Assembly: GCA_016790075.1 (NCBI GenBank) | Contig: JAEUPP010000006.1 | Location: 62,001 to 126,000 of the forward strand | Reading direction: 5' to 3' | Source: Rhodanobacteraceae bacterium | GTDB taxonomy: Bacteria > Pseudomonadota > Gammaproteobacteria > Xanthomonadales > Rhodanobacteraceae | Length of the DNA: 64,000 bases | Shown here: piece by piece, positions 26,602 through 34,430 of the stretch | Layout: every line of letters starts with the position of its first letter | Position numbering within the stretch: position 1 is the stretch's first letter | Program-made: the position numbers and the translations under genes | The notes under the pieces: generated by a model | What the model was told of the DNA's origin: nothing | The model's input: the letters and a program-made list of their open reading frames with translations, nothing else | Databases searched by the model: none

Positions 26602-27584
26602 GGTCGGGCGATTCCCAGTGTGCGGCGGATCGCCGAAATCACGAGCTGGTCGCCGGTGCCACTGCGTGGCGCAGAAGCTGGCGGAGGTGTAGTGCGCGTG
26701 CCGACCGTGGCGCTACAGTCATGAAAGAATTCGCAAACGCTGCAGGCATTGAGGAATCCGTCGACAATCGTTGGCGGCGCAAGGTTCAGCGCTTGTAGGC
26801 TCTGTCGATTATTGTCGCCGTTGCGTAAGTGCTTTATCAGCTCGGCATAACTCGGATGACCGCCGGCCGCCAGATAGGGCCAGCCCTTGAGTCGCAGCCT
26901 ATCTGCCGCACGCAGCGCCGGTACGGCGCCAGATTCACCCGAGTGCAGCCCAAGCTGCCACAGCAGCGGCTTGAGCGAAACGCGCGGCTCCGATTCCTTA
27001 CTTTTGCCGCGAGCCGGCGCCAATGCCCAGCCGTCCCGTGCCATGGCGGTGATCAGCGTCGTGGGGTCGGTGCGGGCTTCAGACGCCGCATAGCTGGCGG
27101 TGACGCTGCGCAGGTCGATGTTGGCTATTTGGCGCCCGCCGATCGTCAGCACGACCTCGTCCGTCTCGCTTTGTGAGCGCAAGTCGGACCAGCGCTGCAG
27201 CCACTGGCGTGCCAGGGTCAGCGTGGGTGTCGCCCGGGCTGCACCGCGCTCGATAATGATTGAGGCGATGTTGTCGAGGGCTGCTGTCATGGCCCCGGTG
27301 CGCCAGGCGCCTTCGATCACGATGGTTTCACTACGACCATCGCGACACCGTACCTCGGCACGCAGGGTCGGAGAAATGGCCTGTTCTTCATCGCCGTGCA
27401 GCTTGAAGGTGACGTCGGTATCGGTTGCATTGCTCAGGCGCCAGCGTGCAGCGTGTAGTGGTTGTTCGCGCAGCAGACCGTGCAGCATGCGTTCAAACAG
27501 CGATTTCAGGTAGGTCGGCAATGCGACCGCGACCGAAAACGAGAACGGTGTTTCCTCGTGCATGTTCATCATTGTCGTAGCCAT
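26598..27584 (-). CDS. GTPase-operon protein with C-terminal zinc-knuckle
   Basis: This 328-residue protein lacks signal and membrane segments. Its first 170 residues are mixed alpha/beta (FSFSVAVALPTYLKSLFERMLHG, DVTFKLHGDEE, IVIEGAWRTGAMTAALDNI); then comes a segment like a PatA/DUF4388-type region (GRQIANIDLRSVTASY, LKPLLWQLGLHSGESG) and a C-terminal C-x2-C-x3-H-x-C motif (CSVCEFFHDC), likely a zinc knuckle. The ATG at 27584 starts MATTMMNMHE; longer starts give low-complexity peptide. It heads the three-gene operon and overlaps the GTPase by 4 bp. It may be the effector or scaffold; no family name was recognised. Confidence 0.7.
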   Translation of the reverse strand: MATTMMNMHEETPFSFSVAVALPTYLKSLFERMLHGLLREQPLHAARWRLSNATDTDVTFKLHGDEEQAISPTLRAEVRCRDGRSETIVIEGAWRTGAMTAALDNIASIIIERGAARATPTLTLARQWLQRWSDLRSQSETDEVVLTIGGRQIANIDLRSVTASYAASEARTDPTTLITAMARDGWALAPARGKSKESEPRVSLKPLLWQLGLHSGESGAVPALRAADRLRLKGWPYLAAGGHPSYAELIKHLRNGDNNRQSLQALNLAPPTIVDGFLNACSVCEFFHDCSATVGTRTTPPPASAPRSGTGDQLVISAIRRTLGIARP

Positions 27585-27683
27585 TTGGCGACTGCCCCTG
27601 TTGACTAGGTTCGGGGCGAGCACACCTCGGTGGGCATGTATCGCGTCCGAACCGCTTACTCGTGCCAATTGCTTACTGACGGT

Positions 27684-27710
27684 CCACCGCCGGACGTAAC
27701 CGGTCGGTGG
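27684..27710. repeat. Inverted repeat in divergent promoter region
   Basis: CCACCGCCGG, six bases, then CCGG-t-CGGTGG form a hairpin with one bulged base. It lies in the 408-bp gap between the GTPase operon (minus) and the DUF4097 gene (plus), 100 bp upstream of the zinc-knuckle gene. It could be an operator or leader hairpin. The rest of the gap (27585-27992) shows nothing clear. Confidence 0.4.
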
Positions 27711-27992
27711 CATTCCGGACTCCATACGGGGTCGGCTGGGACGATTATCCACTACCAAAGTTGGAAACGGCTCACAGAAATTGCAAACAAACGCCAACTT
27801 CGCATATCACAACTGCGACTCAGTCTTGTTTCCATGCCGCGTAAATGAAACGCAACGAGGCTGCTCGGGGGGCAGTGGTGCACTGACACTGCAATCAGTG
27901 GAGCGCTGGTGATTAAACCCTGCGCGCCGTACTTGCATCCGAAGGGTCGTGCCGGCGTACCCCATGTCCGGTCCCCTATTCGCGAGCAAGCC

Positions 27993-28829
27993 ATGAAACG
28001 ACTTCTTTGTGCTTATCTACTCGTGGCAACTGCCGGCAATGCAGTTGCCGGTGATTGCGCCTTCAGTGCCGCGCGTCATCTGGATCTGCCGGCTGCGGAT
28101 GTCAGGCAGCTCAAGCTGCAGACCCAGGCTGGTGATCTGCGCATCGTTGGTATGCCCGGTCTTGCGAACCTGGAATTCCGCGGCAGCGCTTGCGCTGCCA
28201 GCGCCGACCTGCTCGAGAAACTGCAGCTGCAGCATACCGTCGCTGCCGGCCGGGCCGACGTGAGCACGACGGCCCCCGACGAAAAATCATTCCATCTGTT
28301 TGGCTCGAACTACGCCTACATCGATCTTGAAGTGCGCGTGCCCCAGGCGCTGGCACTCGAACTTGCCGATTCGTCGGGTGACATAGAGATTGTTGATGCC
28401 GGTGCTATGGACCTCACCGACAGCTCTGGTGATATCGAGATCCACGACCCGCGCGGGGATGTGCGGGTGCGCGATACCTCGGGCGATATCGACATCGAAG
28501 CAGCCCAGGGCAACGTCACTGTTGCAGGCGATAGCTCGGGCGATATTGAAATCGACGGTGCGCGCCTGGATGTGATCATCGAGGACGACAGCTCCGGTGA
28601 TATTGATGTCGCCAGGGTTGGCGGCAACGTGCGGGTTGGCCGCGACAGTTCGGGCAGCATCAAAATCCGCCATGTCGCCGGTAGTGCCGAGATCGGCAGT
28701 GATAGCAGTGGAGTGATCTATGTCGCTGATATCAAGGGGGACTTCCGCGTCGGCAGCAAGTCCGGTGGGCGCAGCAGCATCGAGTACGCCGACATTGGCG
28801 GCAAGGTGACCGTGCCCGACTACGACTGA
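27993..28829 (+). CDS. Exported DUF4097-like beta-solenoid with SSGDI repeats
   Basis: This 278-residue exported protein (signal peptide KRLLCAYLLVATAGNAVAG) carries, from about residue 123 on, at least six turns of a ~20-residue repeat with the motif D-[ST]-SG-[DS]-I-x-I, e.g. ADSSGDIEI, TDSSGDIEI, RDTSGDIDI, GDSSGDIEI, DDSSGDIDV. This is the regular solenoid of the DUF4097/'putative adhesin' family. The N-terminal third has two Cys (GDCAF, SACAAS). Each turn has an acidic face, so calcium or cation binding may be expected. Function unknown; it is upstream of an M1 aminopeptidase in the same direction. Confidence 0.75.
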   Translation: MKRLLCAYLLVATAGNAVAGDCAFSAARHLDLPAADVRQLKLQTQAGDLRIVGMPGLANLEFRGSACAASADLLEKLQLQHTVAAGRADVSTTAPDEKSFHLFGSNYAYIDLEVRVPQALALELADSSGDIEIVDAGAMDLTDSSGDIEIHDPRGDVRVRDTSGDIDIEAAQGNVTVAGDSSGDIEIDGARLDVIIEDDSSGDIDVARVGGNVRVGRDSSGSIKIRHVAGSAEIGSDSSGVIYVADIKGDFRVGSKSGGRSSIEYADIGGKVTVPDYD

Positions 28830-28909
28830 CGGCGCGCGGTCTGCGCTAGCGTCGCTCGCGCAATACTTGGCACCGATGCTAGCCTCCGCCGATTGCGCGG
28901 AGGCTAGCG

Positions 28910-31597
28910 ATGAAGGCGCGGTCTGGACTTATCACCTTGCTGCTCTGGGCGCTGAGTGGCATCGCGGCAGCGGATAGTGCAGCGCCGCCGTCTGGGGCGC
29001 TGCCCGCGGCGGCCGAGCCGCTGCACTATGCGCTGCGCTTTCGCATCGACCCGGCTGCCGAAGGCTTCAGCGCGACGGCCGATATCCGTATCGCGCTACG
29101 CGAGCCCGGCGATCACATCTGGTTGCATGCGCAAGCAATGGAATTCGATCGCATCGAGTGGCGCGATGCCGCCGGTCGCAAGCGCCCGGCTCGCATCGCC
29201 GCCTCTCGCGCCGATGGCGTAGTGCGCGTGGAACTTGGGGAGCAGATTGCGGCGCAGGAGCTCGCGCTGCAGATTGCCTACCACGCGCGCTACAACACAC
29301 AACTCGAAGGGCTATTCCGTACCCAGCGTGCCGGCAAGCCCTATATCGTGACGCAAATGGAACCGGTCAGCGCCCGGCGCGCGTTCCCGGGGTTCGACGA
29401 GCCGCGTTTCAAGACGCCGTTCGATCTGAGCATAGAACTGCCGCCAGGCGCCCAGGCCGTGGCCAACACGGCGCAGGCGTCGGAAGAACCGTTGGCCGAC
29501 GGCTGGCGCCGCATCGCGTTTCGCACGACGCCAAAGCTGCCGACCTATCTGATCGCGTTGGCGGTCGGCCCCTGGGATATCGTTCCGGGCGCGCCAATTG
29601 CACCGACGCGCTGGCGCAAGGAGCCTGTGCCGTTACGTGCGATAGCCCCGCAGGGTGAAGGGCACCGTCTGGGCGAGGTGCTTGCTGCCACGCCGGCGAT
29701 CATTACCACGCTCGAGGACTATTTCGGGTATCCATATGCGTTCGGCAAGCTCGACCTGCTGGCGGCGCCGGATTTCAGCGCCGGCGCGATGGAGAACCCT
29801 GGGCTGATCGTTTTCCGCGAAGCCTTGCTGCTGATCGATCGCAATACACCGACGTCGTTGCGCCGCGCCTCGTTTGAGGTCAATGCGCATGAACTCGCCC
29901 ACCAGTGGTTCGGCGATACGGTAACCATGCCGTGGTGGGATGACCTCTGGCTCAACGAGGCCTTCGCGAGCTGGATGGAAAGTCGCATCACACAGCAATT
30001 GCGTCCGGCGCACCGGGCCGATCTCGCGAGCATTACCGAGGCGCAGCGGGCAATGGTCGCCGATAGTCTCGCGAGCGCACGCCGCGTGCGCCAGCCGATA
30101 CGCAGCAACGGCGATATCGAAGGCGCTTTTGACAGCCTCACCTATGGCAAGGGCTCGGCGGTACTCGGCATGTTCGAAGCCTGGCTTGGCGAAAACGTGT
30201 TTCGCGACGGATTGCGCCGGTACATGCGGGACCACGCGTTCGCGAGCGCAACCTCAGACGACCTCATTGCCGCGCTGCAAAAGTCTAGCGACAAGGACTT
30301 GCGCTTCACGGCGGCAATGCGCAGCTTCCTGGATCAGCCCGGCGTGCCCCTCGTGCGCAGTGAGCTCCTCTGCGACGGCGGCAAGGCGCGGCTCAAGCTC
30401 GCGCAGCAGCGCTACTTTCCTGCCGGTTCCGCCGGAGATGCTGCGGCGCAGCGCTGGGGTATCCCGTTCTGTGTGCGACTGCAGCAGGGTGAGACGGCAT
30501 CGACGCAATGCCATCTGTTTGATACGGCCACTACGCTGATGCCGCTGCACGGCGCTTGTCCCGACTGGTATCTGCCCAACGCGCAGGCGCGCGGCTACTA
30601 CCGCATTGCGCTCGCGAGCGGCGATCTCGCTGCGCTGACACGGGTCGCGGCGGAACTCGACGATCGCGAGCAGCTCGCCTTCGCCGATGCGATCCGTGCC
30701 GGATTCGAGCACGGCGACGTCGACGCGGCGGCGGTGCTGGCTGCAGTTGGCCAGCTTGCTGGCGCGAAGACGCGGGAAGCGGCGTTCGCGCTGCAGGAAA
30801 CGCTGGTCTGGATACGGAGAAACCTTGCGGATGCGGCGAGTCGCGCGGCGATCGACGCCTACGTAGAACAACGCTACTTGCCGCGACTGACGCAGCTGGG
30901 CTATCGGCGGCGCGAGGGTGAGAGCGACGACGATGCCCTATGGCGTGCGAGTCTGGCCGAACTGCTCGCGCGCAAAGTCGACAGCAAGTCGGTGCGTGCG
31001 GCGTTGCTGGAGCAAGGCAAGGCGGTGCTCGCGGGAGACGGCAAGGGCCGGCTGCGTTTCGGCGCTGCTGAGTATGACCTGCTCGGCACGGTGCTCGCGG
31101 TGACGGTGCAGGAACTTGGCGCCAGCGCGGTCGACGCGCTGATCGCCGAACTCGCGCAGAACAGCGACGCGAATCTGCGCATGAGCATGGCCATGGCACT
31201 CGGTACGACTACCGATGCGAAACTCGGTGAGCGCGTGCGCGAGTTCGCTATCGGCAGCGGAGCCAAGATCAGCGAAACCGCTCGCTTGCTCGGGGTGCAT
31301 CAGTATGAGCCGCGCAATCGTGCGGCGCTCTGGAGCTGGTTCCAGCGGCGCTATGCCGACGTCGTCGCGCATACGCCGGTGTTCATCCACGGCGAGCTGC
31401 CCGAACTTGTTTCGGAGGGGTGGTGTGAGCTTGGCCAGGCACGCCAGGTTGCGGCGTTCTTCGCCCGCGATGCGGCCCGGGTCAACGGCACCGCCCAGGG
31501 GCTGGTGCGTGCCGAGGAGGCCATCAGGCTATGCGCCGCGCGGCGTGAAAAACACGGCGCCACGGCGCTCACACGCTGGATGGCGGGACGTCAGTGA
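28910..31597 (+). CDS. M1-family zinc aminopeptidase, exported
   Basis: This 895-residue enzyme has a signal peptide (SGLITLLLWALSGIAAAD). The catalytic part shows the exopeptidase motif GAMEN (G292-N296) and HELAHQWFGD with H327, E328, H331 and the third zinc ligand E350 in LWLNEAF, exactly 18 residues later. The N-terminal beta domain and the C-terminal alpha/ARM-like domain of about 320 residues give the length of ERAP/PepN-like enzymes. It should trim neutral or basic N-terminal residues from peptides in the periplasm. No partner gene is coupled to it. Confidence 0.94.
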   Translation: MKARSGLITLLLWALSGIAAADSAAPPSGALPAAAEPLHYALRFRIDPAAEGFSATADIRIALREPGDHIWLHAQAMEFDRIEWRDAAGRKRPARIAASRADGVVRVELGEQIAAQELALQIAYHARYNTQLEGLFRTQRAGKPYIVTQMEPVSARRAFPGFDEPRFKTPFDLSIELPPGAQAVANTAQASEEPLADGWRRIAFRTTPKLPTYLIALAVGPWDIVPGAPIAPTRWRKEPVPLRAIAPQGEGHRLGEVLAATPAIITTLEDYFGYPYAFGKLDLLAAPDFSAGAMENPGLIVFREALLLIDRNTPTSLRRASFEVNAHELAHQWFGDTVTMPWWDDLWLNEAFASWMESRITQQLRPAHRADLASITEAQRAMVADSLASARRVRQPIRSNGDIEGAFDSLTYGKGSAVLGMFEAWLGENVFRDGLRRYMRDHAFASATSDDLIAALQKSSDKDLRFTAAMRSFLDQPGVPLVRSELLCDGGKARLKLAQQRYFPAGSAGDAAAQRWGIPFCVRLQQGETASTQCHLFDTATTLMPLHGACPDWYLPNAQARGYYRIALASGDLAALTRVAAELDDREQLAFADAIRAGFEHGDVDAAAVLAAVGQLAGAKTREAAFALQETLVWIRRNLADAASRAAIDAYVEQRYLPRLTQLGYRRREGESDDDALWRASLAELLARKVDSKSVRAALLEQGKAVLAGDGKGRLRFGAAEYDLLGTVLAVTVQELGASAVDALIAELAQNSDANLRMSMAMALGTTTDAKLGERVREFAIGSGAKISETARLLGVHQYEPRNRAALWSWFQRRYADVVAHTPVFIHGELPELVSEGWCELGQARQVAAFFARDAARVNGTAQGLVRAEEAIRLCAARREKHGATALTRWMAGRQ

Positions 31598-31746
31598 CGG
31601 AACGCGATCAAGTCGGGTGCCGCGAGCGAATCTGTGCCGCGGGCTTGTCGAACCCGATTGCGTATCCGTCCCTGCCGGCACCCTATGCCGCCGGCCTTGC
31701 CGCGCATCGCAAGTGACGCCACGCCGGTGCACAATATTTCTGATTT

Positions 31747-32898
31747 TTACTTATTGATAAGCTGCTCCGCGTACCCATGCCTTCCGCGAACGCCAGATAT
31801 GCGCTCGAGCATGAGTATCAATGCGACCTGCCCGTCAACGTTTGCTTTTTGATAGATCACCTTTAGACGTTCGCGTGCCGTGCCGGCCGTTAGACCCAGA
31901 TCGGCTGCCGCGTCAGTGATGCTGGCATGGCGCCGCATTGCGACAGCAAGTCGCGCTTCCGCAGAAGTCAGCCCGAACAAGTGAGCAAGTGCCGCTTGCA
32001 TCGTCGGGTCCGGATGAGGAGTGAGGTTTTGTACCAGCAAAGCTTTGGTGCCTCGCGCATCTCCGGAGAGTTGGTGCACGGCTGCGATCGCAGTAGCAAT
32101 CCCCTCTGCGTTTCGCAAAACAAAAAGCAAATTCGTGGGTACAGACTTCACGGGGTGTTCGGAAATGGAGTTTATAGCAGCACGAAATGCTTGATCCGAT
32201 TTCCTGTCGCGCGCGCAAAGACGACCGTTTTTCTGCACCAGTGTGGCGGCTGAAGCCAGAAATTCATGCGCTGCTGTATTGGCGAAAGCAACCTGTTCGT
32301 CTGGACCAAGGAAAAATACCGCGAGTTCGAGCTGGTCCAACGCTGCTTCTCGCGCTGTCGACCGCTGTTCCAGAATCAGCAGCTTTCTCTGTATGGCGCA
32401 GACGTTTGCCCAATGCGGGGCCAGCGTCCTGAGCAGGGTGAATTCGCGGTCGTCGAAAGCCCCTTTACGAAACGATCTGCACACGCTGAGAAGTGCAGTG
32501 CGACCATCTTCATTCAGTCCACAAGCTCCCATGGAATGGCTGACATCGATAGGTCGCAGGAATTCTTTCCAATATCCCGTTTGCTGCAGTTCTGGCAATG
32601 AAACCCAATCGTCACTGCGTACTGCCGAGCTTGCATGCAAACGGTGTGCAGTGCGTTGAACCCAGATGTTCTCGGCGGCGTAGCGTGACTCATAGTCAAA
32701 AATCGCAAGCGCGTCCACGCCGACTGCCACCGGTGCCACAGCCCCAGCCCCAGCTGCCATGTCGTGGACCAGGATCGCGCCGACGTGCGCGCCTGTTTCG
32801 CGACACAACTCAGTAAGGAACGGCTGGCCGAGCTCAGGTGCAAGTGTCGTCTGATAGAGCAAATCCATCAGGTGCGCGGTGCGTTCTTGGCTCCACAT
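31747..32898 (-). CDS. LuxR-type transcriptional regulator
   Basis: This 383-residue protein ends in a LuxR/GerE-type helix-turn-helix (FGLTSAEARLAVAMRRHASITDAAADLGLTAGTARERLKVIYQKANVDGQVALILML), residues about 318-374, in which the usual L-T-x-x-E-x-x-V is LTSAEARLA. The N-terminal 300 residues are mixed alpha/beta, with a PAS-like segment (LELAVFFLGPDEQVAFANTAAHEFL). The ATG at 32898 has an AAAGGAG site 5 bases upstream. It is divergent from the MopE/Rhs block with 210 bp between and is a candidate regulator of it. Ligand unknown. Confidence 0.85.
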   Translation of the reverse strand: MWSQERTAHLMDLLYQTTLAPELGQPFLTELCRETGAHVGAILVHDMAAGAGAVAPVAVGVDALAIFDYESRYAAENIWVQRTAHRLHASSAVRSDDWVSLPELQQTGYWKEFLRPIDVSHSMGACGLNEDGRTALLSVCRSFRKGAFDDREFTLLRTLAPHWANVCAIQRKLLILEQRSTAREAALDQLELAVFFLGPDEQVAFANTAAHEFLASAATLVQKNGRLCARDRKSDQAFRAAINSISEHPVKSVPTNLLFVLRNAEGIATAIAAVHQLSGDARGTKALLVQNLTPHPDPTMQAALAHLFGLTSAEARLAVAMRRHASITDAAADLGLTAGTARERLKVIYQKANVDGQVALILMLERISGVRGRHGYAEQLINK

Positions 32899-33108
32899 TT
32901 CGGCTCCTTTGTCAAGTCCGATCCGGGAACTGCGCATGGCATGTGCAACGGATATTAGTTCCCACGCGGAATATCTGCACTGACCCTCGCTTCCGGGCGC
33001 TGGAGCGGCTGAGTGATAGGGGGGGCGTTCACCGTCTGATCGGCGGTGAGTCGAGGTATTTCAGTCGGTGATCAGGATACGAGAGCGGACCGAAAATAGG
33101 GGTACTGA

Positions 33109-34419
33109 ATGAAAGCGCGAGAAAAAATCCAAATGCGGCTTTTTCAAGCCCGCAGCTTAGTGAAGCATCTATTGGCGCTGGCATGCACATTGTCATTGGT
33201 GCTGATGCAGGTCTCGACTAGTGGCCTTGCACTGGCGCAAGCCATGTCAAAAGCGACCATCCAGGTATGTGCCGAATCCCGCGCCGAGCGTCTGGATTCG
33301 CAAGGGAATCCGATCGCCGGCACCACGACGTTCGTCTTGGACAACAATCCCGGCACTATCGAAAAGCACATTCCGGTCGGGCGTGTGCCGGTTCCGCCGG
33401 TGGTCCTTCGCGTGTCGCAAGGTGGCTCCATTCCCGATGGAGCCCAGTCGCTGCGTGTCACCGCCACGGTCTTGAACGGACCGTCCGACGCCGCAATGAC
33501 GGCGGAGATTTTCCGCTGTTCCAGCAATTCTCCGAATGCTGCGTATTACGACGACCTCTTCGTCAATGGCCGAAGCCTGTTGGCGCCCCAGAACGGCACA
33601 AAACGAGCCTACTTGATAATGGCGCGAGAGCTATCCGGCGGCGTGCTCGAGACCTTGGCCAATGTGCCTACCGGACCGGAATCTACGCCAGTAACGTATC
33701 GTGCCCGGCGCTTGAGCCCTGACGCACCGATTCTGGCCGACGGCAAGGTCAGCGCGGGTTCGTATGTGCTGACGATTCGGGCCTGGCGCGACAGTGGCGC
33801 CGCTCCGTCAGTCATCGATGTCAGCGTTGGGAATGCGGCGGTCGGAACGATTACCGTAAACCAGACGACGTTTATCGACGGCGTGTACACCCTCAACGTG
33901 ACGGTTGCCGGGAACGAAGGCCAATCGATCAAGCTCGCTTCTCGTGCGGGCTCTGGCATTGCCCGCATTCACAGCTTGCTGCTGAATGGCAGCACGAGCG
34001 CTCCTCTGCCTAGCGACGCGTGTGGGGGCGGGTTGAATATCGTCGTGGCGGACACTGCTGATCCCAAGCCGCTGGCAGTCACCTGGACGAATTTTGGCCA
34101 CTCGGTCACTCCTGGCATCACGGCAGCTCAGAAACGCGGCAACGGTCTGGTAAGAACCAACTGGTGTGCAACGTATACACCGCCTTCGGCGACCTGTGCG
34201 GCGGAGGTTTGTAACGGGGTCGACGATGACTGCGATGGTCAGATCGACGAGGGCTTGGCGGCGTGCCGCAAGCTTCCCGTGATCGCACCGAACGGCTGGC
34301 CCTTCGGAAATGTGCCGCATGGAGCCACCACCATCCAGGTTGGGCCATCAGCGCCGATCACCCCTCCCAATCCGTTCAATCAGCCACCCATCGCCGTTGA
34401 TCCACGGCGTGGTCAGTGA
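33109..34419 (+). CDS. Exported protein with MopE-type metal-binding motif
   Basis: This 436-residue protein has a signal peptide with a long n-region (hydrophobic HLLALACTLSLVLMQV, then STSGLALAQA) and a C-terminal CNGVDDDCDGQIDEGLAAC motif at residues 367-385, the Cys/Asp-rich repeat of myxobacterial and methanotroph MopE-like surface proteins thought to bind metal. The middle (VILADGKVSAGSYVLTIRAW, IDVSVGNAAVGTITV) is beta-rich. It is only 11 bp upstream of the Rhs gene, and the two are probably cotranscribed; such pairs occur in secreted Rhs/SpvB-like operons. Its role may be in export or docking of the Rhs protein (inference). Confidence 0.75.
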   Translation: MKAREKIQMRLFQARSLVKHLLALACTLSLVLMQVSTSGLALAQAMSKATIQVCAESRAERLDSQGNPIAGTTTFVLDNNPGTIEKHIPVGRVPVPPVVLRVSQGGSIPDGAQSLRVTATVLNGPSDAAMTAEIFRCSSNSPNAAYYDDLFVNGRSLLAPQNGTKRAYLIMARELSGGVLETLANVPTGPESTPVTYRARRLSPDAPILADGKVSAGSYVLTIRAWRDSGAAPSVIDVSVGNAAVGTITVNQTTFIDGVYTLNVTVAGNEGQSIKLASRAGSGIARIHSLLLNGSTSAPLPSDACGGGLNIVVADTADPKPLAVTWTNFGHSVTPGITAAQKRGNGLVRTNWCATYTPPSATCAAEVCNGVDDDCDGQIDEGLAACRKLPVIAPNGWPFGNVPHGATTIQVGPSAPITPPNPFNQPPIAVDPRRGQ

Positions 34420-34430
34420 GAGGGCTCATC

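Noticed and set aside
31200..31760. Open frames around the 3' end of the M1 aminopeptidase that might suggest a further small gene.
   Set aside because: They overlap the aminopeptidase out of frame and are Arg/Ser/Pro-rich; no start site is supported.
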